This document shows, one piece after another, positions 29,001 through 41,700 of a DNA stretch of 64,000 nt. The first letter of the stretch is position 1; every line of letters begins with the position of its first letter. The notes beneath the pieces are model-generated. The model was not told the DNA's origin, did no database searches, and saw nothing but the letters and a program-made list of their open reading frames with translations. The translations under genes were made by a program, and so were the position numbers. This stretch comes from Nitrospirales bacterium (GTDB lineage Bacteria > Nitrospirota > Nitrospiria > Nitrospirales > UBA8639), in assembly GCA_029261235.1 (NCBI GenBank), contig JAJDBS010000079.1, positions 35,954 through 99,953 on the forward strand. Direction: 5' to 3'.

Positions 29001-30098
29001 GACGAGCTATTATGGGAAAGTACTGTTTCAGACGATGAACGTCCAACCTATGAAGTTTGGAGGAAACAACTTCGAGATATCGTATCGGGGAGATTGGAGC
29101 CAACATCGAGTCAACTATCTTCAATGGGTAAGGAAGTAGAACATTCAAACTCATCACTCACTCTTCTCCTGCCGAACGCACTATTAGAAAAAACTGCCGG
29201 AATTCCTTTGGCTGATATTCACGGATTCAATCAAGCGGAACGCGATGCATGGATTCAATCAAAAGCTAAAACCATACAAGCTGGTGCAAGCGTGTTGGAT
29301 GTCGGAGCAGGAACTTGCCCTTACCGTGATTTCTTTTCCCATTGTGACTACAAAACACATGATTTTAAACAATATGAAGGGGTGAAGCTGGGAAACACCA
29401 CACAATACGGACAGATTGATTATATGTCTGACATTGTTGCCCTCCCGGTTCCAGACCATTCGTTCGATGTGGTGATGTGTAGTGAAGTCTTGGAACATGT
29501 CCCAGAACCGATTAAGGCTCTGCAAGAGATGGCTCGGATTCTCAAACCCGAAGGCCGTCTCTTTCTTACGGCGCCATTGGGATCAGGGTTACATCAGTTA
29601 CCTTTTCATTATTACGGAGGCTATACCCCTGAGTGGTATAAACACTTTGGTAAGCAATTTCATCTTCATGTAGCTGAAATTGTGCCCAATGGAAGATTTT
29701 TTAAGCTATTGGCACAGGAATGTGCTCGCGTAGCCTGGACATTTGATCAACATCAACATCTTCATGGAGAGCATGCTTCAACTATTCATCAATTGTTCAA
29801 TGAGTGGCTTCCTCGTTATCTTTCCTGGATGGATAATGAATGTCCTAATGACCAATTTACCGTCGGCTACCATGTCGAAATGATAAAGAAGCATGATTCT
29901 GTACAGCCTGCCACAGAACAAGTCGATCTCTTAGAGTACACCCGCCGAAATCATCGAAACCCTTCTACATTTGTGTCTTTAGCTCACAATGAATTCAAGG
30001 GAGGCAACCCTCGACGAGCGAAACGGTATGTAAAAGCCGCTCTGGCCTTAGAGCCGGATCATTTGGAAGCGAAAAACCTCATGGAGATTCTTTCTTGA
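26043..30098 (+). CDS. Multidomain glycosyltransferase with three SAM-methyltransferase-like domains and TPR
   Basis: GT region ARVYASRVVEGMAAGRPVIAAEIPDSPRAKVLFEDGKEI; VDVFIETGTFLGDTAEIAS; LHLGCGQNHLAGYVNVDFP; VLDVGAGTCPYRDFF...VVMCSEVLEHVPEPIKALQEMARILKPEGRLF; TPR-like helices. Confidence 0.82.
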   Translation: MNDKTLNQQFFINKGKKPKILLVPLEANSWTNARGLPHSLNFGYVDGLEANGVECLMIPAQLMGEKPISELSSTSWLRHIKTICAGHEFDQVWFEMVHSYLDDVFLDWIVTRVPVRLGCMYENFEISEDEYAQNPEGAERRKANVSKHLPYATHVMVIDEHEVEKVRAGTGKPTIWFPNGIASRFICDTPLPSSNAHAVFFGALYSKRQGWLDHPELENLFVRPNTSPEVATKFPELFDELQIVTQQNLGIRNDIDHHDLTQYLNALKPIREQCTSLFLSGLQAGCAVVNLPQFARVYASRVVEGMAAGRPVIAAEIPDSPRAKVLFEDGKEILLFRSDDPTQLSHHIRRIQHDPEFARRIAANAQHRLRSCYTSEILVGQVLHWLETGQVPIFEDRDRLPSLRKTVGVKTLKQHSSNHQDPPGTHQHDKLHWLSFQQVKNSTQALSEPFLQWVRDVGHVDVFIETGTFLGDTAEIASRVFSEVHTIELSDEIYQKAQKRLERYVNCHAHRGDSPIVLERILPHIKGNILFWLDGHYSGGITAKTNKNTPILDELLATEKSGLTDPFILIDDIRLFQKTSDQFISESSLDGYPTVHEVWMAIKRLGSNYQLAIIGDSALFYPKHTGIVVSSVVEGCTMSRLFDGDSLALESVLAGENAIVQASGVELEVIQQLPQAFAADEVFGLGSHYRLWYGLTLMGQGEYSQAVEQFQKAMNLGLSHWRVDWYLAKAAHEAGHSENALSALRRVLVVVPEFREAQELSAELMHGESRTHSSIFDDAKKTLNGQKVLTGHLEEICQAGKVASGGTLRLHLGCGQNHLAGYVNVDFPVSEHDVMTPKADLFIDILQIKLPEATVDEVRSHHMFEHFSRVTALALLIRWHQWLKVGGRLRIETPDFLGSAKTFCSQDSWRVKMGLIRHLAGDQSSHWGYHLDDWFPERFEHTFRKLGFESVEVRSWKWEHEPFLANVDVVGVKTQQIALSELLRRADELLWESTVSDDERPTYEVWRKQLRDIVSGRLEPTSSQLSSMGKEVEHSNSSLTLLLPNALLEKTAGIPLADIHGFNQAERDAWIQSKAKTIQAGASVLDVGAGTCPYRDFFSHCDYKTHDFKQYEGVKLGNTTQYGQIDYMSDIVALPVPDHSFDVVMCSEVLEHVPEPIKALQEMARILKPEGRLFLTAPLGSGLHQLPFHYYGGYTPEWYKHFGKQFHLHVAEIVPNGRFFKLLAQECARVAWTFDQHQHLHGEHASTIHQLFNEWLPRYLSWMDNECPNDQFTVGYHVEMIKKHDSVQPATEQVDLLEYTRRNHRNPSTFVSLAHNEFKGGNPRRAKRYVKAALALEPDHLEAKNLMEILS

Positions 30099-30137
30099 TG
30101 AGATAGGTATCTGTTTTAAATTTATGTTCTCAGCTTC

Positions 30138-32246
30138 ATGCCCACCCAATTCTCATTCAATCGTCCCGGTGATATGAATTTTCCGACGGAGTCGCCAGAG
30201 TTTTTTTGGACTACCGTTTTTGTTATCACCATTGGTGATGCCACCTTTCCAGACTGTCAAGAAGCGGTGCGTTCTCAGGACACACAGAAATTTATTTTGA
30301 ATATTGTCAGAAATATTCATCCTATGAGTGCCGCGTTCCAAGAAATGATTCGGAGATGTGCAACTGAATATTTCATTCAAGTTGATGAAGACATGCTTTT
30401 GAAGCCGACAGCAGTCCGAGAGATGGAGTTAATGATGAGGCAGGCTCCGGAAAACGTTGGAATGATCTGTTTTCATCTTTTTGATGTTGATCGTAATATA
30501 AAGATTCAAGGAGTGAAAATTTATCGAACTGCAGCAATGAAAACCTTGAGATTTAAAGATGTGAAGGCCTGTGAAATGGATTTATTGGAGCAAATGGCCA
30601 ATAAGGGAATACGATGGATTTTACATCCTACAATTCAAGGACGTCACGGAACCGAATATTCTCCAGAGACGATCTATCGGCGTTATAAGAGTATGTATGA
30701 AAAAGATATTCGGGAATGGAATGACGTGACCGAAGATATTCGTCAAAAAGCGACGCAATTCCGTGAAACAGGAGACTCTCTGGCACTTTTTGCCTTGATG
30801 GGTGCAGTCGATGGAATTGTGAGTGCCCCTTACGCAGAAGATCATGAGAAGGATTTCACGCGATATGATTTGAAATCCTTGGAAGTGTTACGCCGGATAT
30901 TTTTAGAAACACATTCTTTTCCACTGTCTTATGAACAGGGACGTGATGTCAAACGCCTGTCTTTAAATCTGCCCATTCCAGTAGAACAAGTCAGATGGAC
31001 CGGTGTTGAACATTCTTTTTCTCCAAAATCAAAAAATGAAGAAAAAAACGAATTGAAGATCACAACGGAGACTCTTCACGCGCCATCAATGAAGAAGAAA
31101 CGGATTCTCTTAGCTTGCAACTATTTTTGGCCCTCGGTCGGAGGGGTGGAGACGGTCGTGGCCAACTTAGGTTGTGAGTTAGGGAAGCAGGGATATCAAG
31201 TCGATGTCGCTACGGCTGCTTTGGCGAACCGGACTCGTCCGGAATATCACGGTATGCACATTATTTCTATGGATGTGCAGACGACTCGAAAATGAGGTTC
31301 GAACAGCTATCCCTCTCTGTGTTGGGAGTTTTATCAATTATTGGCTTCTGGGGAGTATGGTGCCTGTGTCTTATTCGGAAATCCAGAGAATTGGTTGATG
31401 GTGGGCTTGTTACTAGGAGATATTTCTCCTCGAACAAAATTATTTATTCAATTACTTGTGAATAATGAAAGCTTTGAAAGATGGGGGCATGATCTTTCGA
31501 TCTGTGATCGGGTGACTAAAATTTTACAAAAAGCCGATGGGGCTTTGGCGTTAACCCAACAAGGAATTGATGCTGGATTTATGAACAAAGCCGGGCTATC
31601 GCCGCTCTATTTTTCCAATGCGACAACTCCGGCAGTCCAGAATATGAATTTTCGGGAGACGTATGGTATTCACCGAGAGGCTTTTTTGATTGTTCATGTT
31701 GCGAATATCTGGAAAGTGAAAAACCATCTTGGCCTCATTCGCACGTTTTCAGCCATACCTCCTAATTGGAAATTGGTGTTGATCGGAATGCCATATGATA
31801 AAGGTGAGCCAGAGGAAACGGAACATGGAAAGCAAGTTGCTGAAGCTTTGCAAGGCCGTCCAGAAATTCTCTATATTCCAGGATTACCCAGCAAGGACAT
31901 TGCTGCGGCAATACAAACGGCAAATATGATCGTACTGGCCTCTCATTCTGAAATTTCTCCGATGGTCATTGTTGAGGCGATGAGCTATGGAACGCCATGG
32001 GTCGCAACACCAGAATGTGGTGATGTGGCTGAAAAAGCTGGAGGCATTGTGGCGCCCTTGAATGTATTTCCCACTATTTTGCAGATTCTTTGTCAGCATA
32101 CCGACCTCTGTGAGTCATTGGGGATGTTGGGTTATGCGCATTGGGAGGCGTGTTTTAGTTGGGATGTGGTGGGAAAGTGGTGGGTCGAGCTGGTGGAACA
32201 GGGACGTCCTTCTTCTACCTTTGACATGCCCGCAAGAAATCATTGA
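30138..32246 (+). pseudogene. GT-A (GT2-like) plus GT4-like fusion interrupted by an in-frame TGA at 31293-31295
   Basis: ORFs 30138-31295 and 31341-32246 share one frame, open on both sides of a single TGA; N-term RRCATEYFIQVDEDMLL; GT4 start RILLACNYFWPSVGGVETVVANLGCELGKQGYQVDVAT; GT4 end IVLASHSEISPMVIVEAMSYGTPWVATPECGDVAE. Confidence 0.75.
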
Positions 32247-32702
32247 ACAAATGAATACACTCCAGACTCGGCTCAATGAAATCTTAGAATGCACTGACTC
32301 CTTATCTTCTGATGGGCAATCGATTCATTTTCAAGGACCGACCCACCAGGACTCCTCTCTTTCTCCCCGGACTTCTCTTCCTCCTTCTCGTGTCATTGGG
32401 TGTTAGCCTGATTCCGGCTGGGCTTGCCTGTCTTTTCTCAGAATCTTGATCATTCTCTGGCCATTCCCACTTTTTGGGATTCTTCTTTGCATACAGTTGA
32501 TGAAGGAGGGAGACAAAACCTGTGGTTCAAGATTCCTGCTTTCTTCTGCAGCTGTTTTTTGACAGAAAAATCTATCGATCCTCAAAAGGATGGGAAGGCC
32601 GATGCTGTGATTGATCTTGGAACAATTTTCCATGAGGCACTATTTGCCTAGAAGTCTTGCTTCTTGGCCCTATTATATGAGGCTTCCAGAGGAGGTTTGA
32701 CC

Positions 32703-35700
32703 GTGGAAGGAATCAACTCAATTAATGGAGAGGCACATTCAATGAACTGTCTAGTGTTGGTATTTAGTCGAAATCGCGCTATGCAATTGGACGCGACCCT
32801 ACGATCCTTCCTCCTCCATTGCCAAGATATTTCAACCTGTCAAATTCGTGTACTCTATACGACAACGGATACGAGGCATACTGAACAATATCAATGTCTC
32901 AAACAAGACTATGCCGAGTATCCCACCATTCAGTTTGTTCGAGAGCAAGATTTCCGCAGTGATGTGCTGGCTCTTCTGGCTTTATTTGACCATGTGTTAT
33001 TTCTTGTGGATGACAATATTTTCATCAGAAATTTCATTCTTCATGAAGGAATTTCCGTCTTATCCATGAAATCAAAGGTTCTGGGTGTATCATTGCGATT
33101 AGGTCGAAACACTACCTATTGTTATCCATTGGATAGCCCACAAACTTTACCATCCTTTTCAAACATATCTCCAGGCAACTCAGAGTTGTTGGGGTTTCGT
33201 TGGGTAGATGCCCAGCATGATTTTAGCTATCCATTAGAAGTTTCTAGTTCCTTGTATCGAACTGACGATCTCTATGATCTAATGTCTACGCTATCCTTTT
33301 CCAATCCTAATGCTCTTGAAGGCCAATTAGCTGAGCAAAAAGAACAGTTCATTCTCTCCACTCCAGACCTCGCTTGTTACGGACATTCGGTGACTTTCTG
33401 TAATCCGCTGAATATGGTCCAGACGGTGTGTCTCAATCGGGCAGCAACTGACCCGCAAGTGACTTCAGAGGGTTTAGCCGAAAAATTTCAGTTGGGCCAT
33501 CGTGTTGACGTGGAATCTTATGTAAATTTTACGCCTCAGTCCGCTCACCAGGAAGTCGATTTACACCTCACGTCTGTTCTTCATGGAAGCTCAGATGTTC
33601 AGCGATCAACCTCACCAGTCGTGGTGTCGGTTGTGATCCCTTGTTTCAACCAAGGTGAGTTTCTTTCAGAGGCTGTTGGTAGTGTTGTGGAGCAATCCTA
33701 TCAAGATTGGGAAATCATTATTGTGGATGATGGGAGTTCCGATTCCACGGCCCATGTTGCGGAGCAACTGAAAAAAGAATTTTCGGACAAAAATATCCAC
33801 CTACTTCAGCAAGTGAATCAAGGGTTAGCTTCTGCCAGGAATTCAGGTATTCGCATGGCGAAAGGTCGATATATTCTTCCTTTAGATGCTGATGATTGCT
33901 TGCACTCTGAGATGCTGGGAAAAACAGTACGTCTTCTTGAGGAGGATCCTTCTACGGCTATTGCCTATACAGATACAGTGACCTTTGGTTTACGAGAAGA
34001 AGTTTGGCTGACTGGGGGTCTTGTCCTCGAAGAAGAATGCGAAAGAAACTGTATTTGTTATTGCTCGCTCTTTCGTCGAGACATGTGGGCGGTGGTGGGT
34101 GGCTATAACCCCAATATGATTTGGGGATATGAAGACTGGGATTTTTGGATTTCGTGTTTAGAGAAAGGGTATTCCGGCAAACGTGTTCCCGAAGCTCTCT
34201 TTCGGTATCGCCTTCGTGAGGGCACCATGTATTCCCGAGCCTTACAACATGATGTGAAATTAAAAGCGCAGATTGTTGCCAATCATTTGCAACTTTATAA
34301 TGAGGCTACACAGGAATGGGCCGTTGATTTGTTAAATCAACATGGTCGATCACAAGCTTCCATGTCACAGGAACTCACTGAAAAGGCAGGAACTCTTTCT
34401 CTGACACCACAGACTCAAGTTTCCACTTACCCTATGCACAGCAACTCAAAAGAGTCTTTTGGAAGTGACGAAGCTCTTCCATTAGTCTCCGTTATTGTTC
34501 CTACCTATAACCGCGCAGAACGACTTCGGGAAACATTGACCAGTATTCTTGGGCAGACCTATGTTCAGTACGAAGTCATTGTGGTCAACGATGGAGGGGA
34601 AGATGTCGGAGATTTGGTTGCATCTTTCAATGACAAAAATAACGTTCATTATGTGAGGCATGCAAGCAATCGCGGTTTAGCAGCTGCGCGAAATAGTGGG
34701 TTAGGAGTGGCTCGCGGGAAATACATTGCTTACTTAGATGATGATGACCGTTTTTTACCGAAACATTTAGAGGTATTGGTCTCATTCTTGGAACAGAGCC
34801 AGTCTCAGATTGCATATACAGACGCATGGAGAATAGTTCAGAGTAAAGAAGAGGGAGAGTATACTGAAACGGGGCGAAGTGTGCCTTATTCTCACGATTT
34901 CGATCCTGATAAGTTGCTAATTACAAATTACTTTCCAGTTCTTTGTCTGATGCACGAAAAGGTATGTTTGGAGAAAACGGGAGGTTTTGATGAGATTTTA
35001 ACGACCCATGAAGATTGGGATTTATGGATTCGTCTGTCGCGGCATTTTGCTTTCGTTCATTTAAAAGAAGTTACCGCCGAATTTACTTGGAGGATAGATG
35101 GCAGTTCCATGACCAGTCGCATTTCTGAAGATTTCTTACGCACCCAAAAAATGATTTATAAGAAATATGATGAATATTTCTGTATTCAACCACATCTTAT
35201 TCCCGCAAGAGATCAAGCGGTACGTGATTTAGAAGCCAGAGAGAAGTCCCATCATATTGTCTGTTCCATCATTATTCCTGTCTTTAATAAAAAAGAGTTG
35301 ACGGAACAGTGCCTGCTGAATCTTGTTCAAGTCACGACTGAAATTTGTTACGAAGTCGTGATTGTAGATAATCACTCAACCGATGGCACGAGTGAATTTT
35401 TAGCTATGCTTGGTGGGGATGTTCACATCATTCGAAATGCAGAAAATCGCGGGTTTGCTAAGGCCTGTAATCAGGGAGGGCGTGTCGCAAGAGGTAAATA
35501 TTTAGTGTTTCTCAATAATGACACGATTCCTCAAGTGGGGTGGTTGGAGGCCTTGTTAGAAGAAGTAAATACTCATGCGGATGTTGCGGTGGTTGGGAGC
35601 AAATTACTATTCCCTGATAATACGATTCAACATGCTGGGATTGTATTTAATCGAACCAAAGGGCTCCCTTATCAATGGGGACGAGGTCATACCTCTTCTC

Positions 35701-38700
35701 CGATGTTCAATCATCGAAGGGAATTCCAAGCGGTAACCGCAGCATGTATGTTGGTGAGGCGCGAGAGCTTTGAGTCCGTAGATGGATTTGATGAACGATA
35801 TGTCAATGGATATGAAGATGTAGACTTATGTTTGAAAATTAAGGAACGTGGTGAAAAAGTCATCTATCAACCCAAAAGTTGTTTGTATCACTTAGAAGGA
35901 AAGTCTGAAGGCAGACAAGACCGTATGTCAGAAAATACAGAGTACTTTCTGAGCCGATGGGGCAAGGTGTGGTTAGAAGATGAAGATATTGTGTTTGATG
36001 AAGAACGAAATTTCATGACATTACATGCTCAACAGAACGATGGAGCGTTCCTTTTGGGAGACATGGGGAAAAACACAGAACATTCTCAAAGACAGGTCGT
36101 TGTAGAGGTTCAGAAACAGTTACTTGGGCATGTGAAGGGGCCTTTTCCTCAGAACGCTTCCATGGTGGCTCTTGCACAGAAGTTAGCTGAATATGAGCGT
36201 TGGCCCAGTGACTCTGGAGTCTTAACCTGGGGTGGCGCGGTGTGTCATTCCTTAGGTTTGTATGACCATGGTTTAGGATTTATTCAAAGAGCATTGAAAT
36301 TAGCAGATGAACCATTAATTCGACTTCTCTATGCGCAAGTCGCTATCAAAGCGGGGCGTTTAGTGGAAGCTCAGGAACAGCTCACGTCGCTCAAGCGCTC
36401 CAATTCATTTGGGAAGGATGCGTGTTTGGCTCAGGGAGTATTGTTTCTACAATTGAACGATTACGTGGAAGCCAAAGCTATCTTTCAATTGGTTTTGGCT
36501 GAGGATAGCACGCATATCAAAGCCCGTCTTGGCTTAGGTATGGCAGAAATGGGTGAAGGGAATGGAGCATCTGCTTTCAACAGTTTTCAAGCAGTTTTAA
36601 GCCAATGCCCTGATCATCGCGAAGCTATTGATTTACTTCTTCAGGCCGGAACTCAATTGAACGATTGGGTGAAATTATGTTCCGAACTCGAAAAATTCCA
36701 TAATCGAAATCCTAGTGATTGTGACATTCGATTTGCGTTGGCAAGTGTATATCTGAGGATGGGGTTAGTTGAAAAGGCAAAGTCCCACTACGAAACCCTA
36801 CAATTATGCGCTAAGGATTATGTTGGTCTCGATGACCTTGCCGCCAGCTTGTCCCGGTGTTCAATCATAGATTGCAGGAGCGAAGAACAACAATCTGCGG
36901 ATGATCAGAAATTACAAGACACTCAGCGACAAGACAAAATGAAGGGTCCGGGAAAGGAGAAATTAGAACGTGAGCAATTGGGCCAGAAAGCAGCGTCTTG
37001 CTCGTTTGAAAGTTCTGAAACTTCTCGGTTGTTGGTGAATTCTAGTCCTGTAGGGGTTTCCAATGCCATATATCCAGTGAAAGACCGAGTCTCGGTTATT
37101 GCGAATGATGTTTATGGTGCAGGGGTCCGCCTCTATAGTCCTTTGCGATCGTTAATGGAAAAGGAACAATTGATAGGCCGGATGTTTCTTGAAGTGGACA
37201 TGAATGAAAATACGGGTGAGTTGCCCATTGGTGCGAATGAAACCCTTGTTGTACAGCGAATCGCTAAACATATTGAGCCAAGATTGAAAGCGATGAAATC
37301 GCAAGGAATAAGAATCGTTCATGATTTCGATGATTTATTATGGAAGCTTCCGCAGGAAAACATCAATTATCAAATCATTACCTCTTCCATGTTGGATAGT
37401 TTCTTTCGAATCATGGGAGAAGCGGATTGTGTCACGGTTTCCACGGAACCTCTTCAAGAGGCTTTGGACGCACTGAACATAAAATCCATGGTCCTTCCGA
37501 ATTGTTTGTTTGGTGAGCATTGGAGCGATTTGAAACCCCATAGACGTACAGGACGGCGTCCTCGTGTTGGGTGGGCGGGGCAGGTGGGAGTTCATCAGGA
37601 GGATGTTGCCATTCTGCTTCCTTTGATCGAAATGTTAGGGCAGGAAGTGGAGTGGGTATTTTTAGGCGAAATACCTAAAGTCCAATCTGGTGTTCGTTTT
37701 GAGGCTGAGACCTATGGGATGGTGTCTGCACAAGACTTTCCGGCCAAGTTGGCCAGCTTGAACTTAGATTTGGCGCTGGCCCCTTTGGCTTTGAATGAAT
37801 TTAATGAAGCCAAAAGTGATTTGAGAGTTCTGCAGTATGGCATTTTAGGCTATCCAGTGGTGGGAACGGATATTTTTCCTTATCAATCAGCTCCACTAAC
37901 CAGAGTTCCCAATGATCCTACGTCGTGGGCTCGAGCGATTCGTGATCACATTAATAATCCAGATGCTTCAGCAGCACAGGGAGAAAAACTAAGGCAGTGG
38001 GTGCTGTCCCATAGAATGTTTGATCAATGGGCTTCTCGCTATCAAGAAGCGTGGCTTGGAGAGCCGAGCAAGCAAGTAGGGATGTTTGAATCTGAGTGTA
38101 TTCCACGTGTTTCTCTACCAGAATTTGAACTGGATAATGCAGGAGGGAAGGTGGCCTATATTTGTTCTATCATCATCCCCGTCTTTAACAAGGTAGACCT
38201 TACCTGTCAGTGCTTGACCCACTTAGCCAAGGTGACAGATGGGTGTTCCTATGAAGTGATTATTGTTGACAATGCATCAACAGATGGTACCGGGCCATTC
38301 CTCTCATCCTTAGAGGGCGATATTCAAATTATCACGAACGAATCTAATTTGGGTTTTGCCAAGGCCTGTAATCAGGGGGCAAAAGCTGCTAATGGGAAAT
38401 ATTTGGTGTTTTTAAATAATGACACCATTCCGCAAGAAGGATGGTTGAGCCCGTTGGTTGAGGAGGTCGAGCGAAATGCTGATGTTGCCGTTGTCGGGAG
38501 CAAATTGATTTTTCCAGATCATACGATTCAACATGCAGGTGTGGTTTTTCCTCGGAAAGTTTTCATGCCGTATCATATATTTAATGGGGCAGCAGAAAAT
38601 TTTCCTGCTGTCAACGTTCGTAGAGAATTCCAAGCGGTGACTGCGGCATGCATGTTAGTGAAACGAGAGTCTTTTGAGGCTGTTGGGGGATTTGATGAAG

Positions 38701-41700
38701 GATTTATTAATGGGTTTGAAGATGTAGATTTCTGTTTGAAAATTCGCGAAGGTGGTGAAAGAGTTGTCTACCAGCCCAAAAGCATACTGTTTCATCTTGC
38801 GCAACAAACTCCGGGTCGAAAAAATAAGGATAATGAGGAAAAGAATTGTCGAAGATTGAGGGAACGGTGGGAAGGGAAGGTCACTCCAGATGAAGATATG
38901 TATTACGTTTCAGAAGGATATAAACGTAGGATTTATGTGGAAAATGGAATATTGCGGGTGACCGTGACTCCTTTTGTTGATGAAAGAGAGAAGACACAAT
39001 GGCACAATTTAGAACACGTTCAAAGATTATTACTGCAAAATCAGTACACGAAAGAGAATGGATCTTCTTCGGAATATGAAGCAAAATTGCGCCCTCTCCT
39101 TTCCCATGCCTCTGAGTGGCCTAAAGATGTGGAAGCTCTCAGATGGGCTGCATTCATTTGCCATAAACATGAATTCCATGAAAATGAAAAAGATTTTTGG
39201 AATCAGATACTTGAGTTGGAGGATGATGCTGAAGCGCGTGGATATTTCGTTTCCTCTGCTCTGAAGCAGAATAACTTTTCCGACGCAAGGCAACACCTTC
39301 AAACTCTTCTCGTATCTCATCCTAAGCATGGAAATGGTCATTTTTTACAAGGAGTCTTATTTCTACGACTCACACAATATGTGCCCGCATCTGAATCGTT
39401 CCGTCTGGCTGTTGAATTAGGCTTTGATCATCTGAAGGCGGAAAAAGGGCTAGGCATGGCTTATTTGGGCATGGGGAATGCTGATGAATCATGGAGAGTC
39501 TACGACAAGGTCTTAGCGTATTGTCCTGATGATGTTGAAGTGATTAATGGATTACTCCAGGCTGGAACAGCTCTAGAACGCTGGGAGGAATTGGCGAATA
39601 TTCTATCTCACTATCTTGAACGTAATCCTCAAAACCTTGATATATGTTTTGCCTTGGCAAGCGTGGCCTATCGGGCGGGACAGTTAGGTCAGGCCAAGCA
39701 GCAGTTGGCTTTCTTGAAACTCATGAAACCAGCTTATGATGGACTATTCGACCTGGAGCGTCTTTTGTCCCAAACACCTTCGGTGAACTCTGTTGAAGCC
39801 ATCTTAACAAACTATCGTTGTGACGAGACCACCAAGGTGTGGAGGCGCTCGGGGTATCCTGGAATTGCGTATTCTGACGGCGACGAAATTGAGGGACGAT
39901 TAAAGCGCATTGTCGAAACCTCTAGCGATGTCAGCGTGATGTCGACTGAATTGGCAAGTCATTGCTGTGATTGGGCGACGCACTATCATCTATCCCGCCA
40001 ACGTGCGAATCTTTTACGTCCATTTGAATCTCAGTTGCAGGGAAAACTGATTCTTGAAATTGGTGCAGGGTGTGGTGCCATCACACGGTATCTGGGTGAG
40101 ATCGGAGCCGAAGTGCTGGCTCTGGAGGGTAGCCCCCGTCGTGCTTCCATTGCTGCCCTGCGTTGCCGAGAGCAAGCGAATGTGACGGTCGTTGCTGAGG
40201 CCATTCATGAATTTCAAAGAGTTCCCCAATTTGATGTCGTTACGCTCATTGGAGTCTTGGAATATGCCAGAAAGTTTTTCCCTGGTGAGGGAAGAGATCC
40301 TGTTGATGCCATGTTGAAATATGTCACGGGATTTTTGAAGCCTGGTGGAAGGTTGATCATTGCAATAGAAAATCAATTGGGTTTGAAATACTTTGCAGGT
40401 TTTCCGGAAGACCACATGGGCCAGCCCATGTTTGGAATTGAAGAACATTACGATGTCAGTAATGTTGTGACATTTGGACGGAAAGATCTCGGTGACCGCG
40501 TACGGGAGGCTGGACTCACCGAGAGTCAGTGGTGGTACCCATTTCCGGATTATAAGCTCCCAAGCCTTATGGTCTCCGAACAGGGTGCTGTACCTACTGA
40601 TGATATGGATCTGTTTTCACTTGTGCGACATGCCTGTTCTGAAGACCGACAATATCCTTCGAGCGTGAGCTTTAACCAAGGGAGAGCCTGGCGTCCAATT
40701 ATGCGCAATGGGCTTCTTCGCGAAATGTCGAATTCCTTTGTATTCGTCGCGTCTGATACTGAAATTCCTGTGCTGCCAGATAAGCCTTTGGCGTTGCACT
40801 ACGCCACGAATCGACGCTCGGAATTCGCCAAGAAAGTGCTTTTTTCACGGACGCAAGATGGTGAGGCGATGACCCATCAGATTGCACTATACCCTCAAGC
40901 CGTGCCAGATAAAAATTCGATGGTGAAACTGCGTCTTGAGCAAGCAGCTTTCATTCAAGGCCAGCTTTGGCAGGATCGTCTTGTCGATATTATGACCACA
41001 CCTGGGTGGACTGTTGATCACATCCAACAATGGTTCCAGGTTTGGCTTAAGGCCTTTTACTCTGCTGCCGGTTTGCAGAGTCATACTCATGTAATGTATG
41101 AAAAAATTCCTGGTACGTATGTTGACATGACTCCAAGAAATTTAATTATTGATCACGACGGAATAGGAAAGTTTTTTGATCAAGAATGGGAATATCTTGA
41201 GGCGATCCAGGTGGGGCTTGTGGTCTTTCGGGCACTCTTGACATCTATCGGGTACATGAAAAATGTTTGCTCTCCGTTAGAGCAATCAATCAGTCCGTCG
41301 TTGCAACTTGTGATGAAAATTGCCGAAAACGCTGGTTTCTCTTTTTCGACCCAAGACCTCAAAGAGTATATGGCATTCGAACGTGCTTTCCAGAAATGTA
41401 TTGAAGGGAGAGAACGCTTACACGATACGGGTTTGCATTCATCACAGGAGAATGAACGAGGGGTCGTTCAGCCGAAGGAGAGTCCGGCAACCCATCCCTC
41501 CGCCCCATCTGAGTTTGACTGTTCTATTATTATTCCAGTTTGTAACAGAATTGACCTCACAAGTCAGTGTTTGACGCACCTAGCCCAAGTGACACATGGG
41601 TGTTCGTACGAGGTTGTTGTTGTGGACAATGGATCTACAGATGAGACCAAAGAATTCTTGGCATCTTTGGGTGGAGATATTCGAATAATCACGAATGAAA

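Noticed and set aside
31293-31295. Selenocysteine reading of the TGA
   Set aside because: No convincing bacterial SECIS-like hairpin just downstream and no Sec-containing GT family known to me; nonsense or error is simpler
40014-40448. 144-aa antisense ORF and other minus-strand ORFs within the island
   Set aside because: Shadow ORFs opposite well-supported coding sequence, no recognisable motifs
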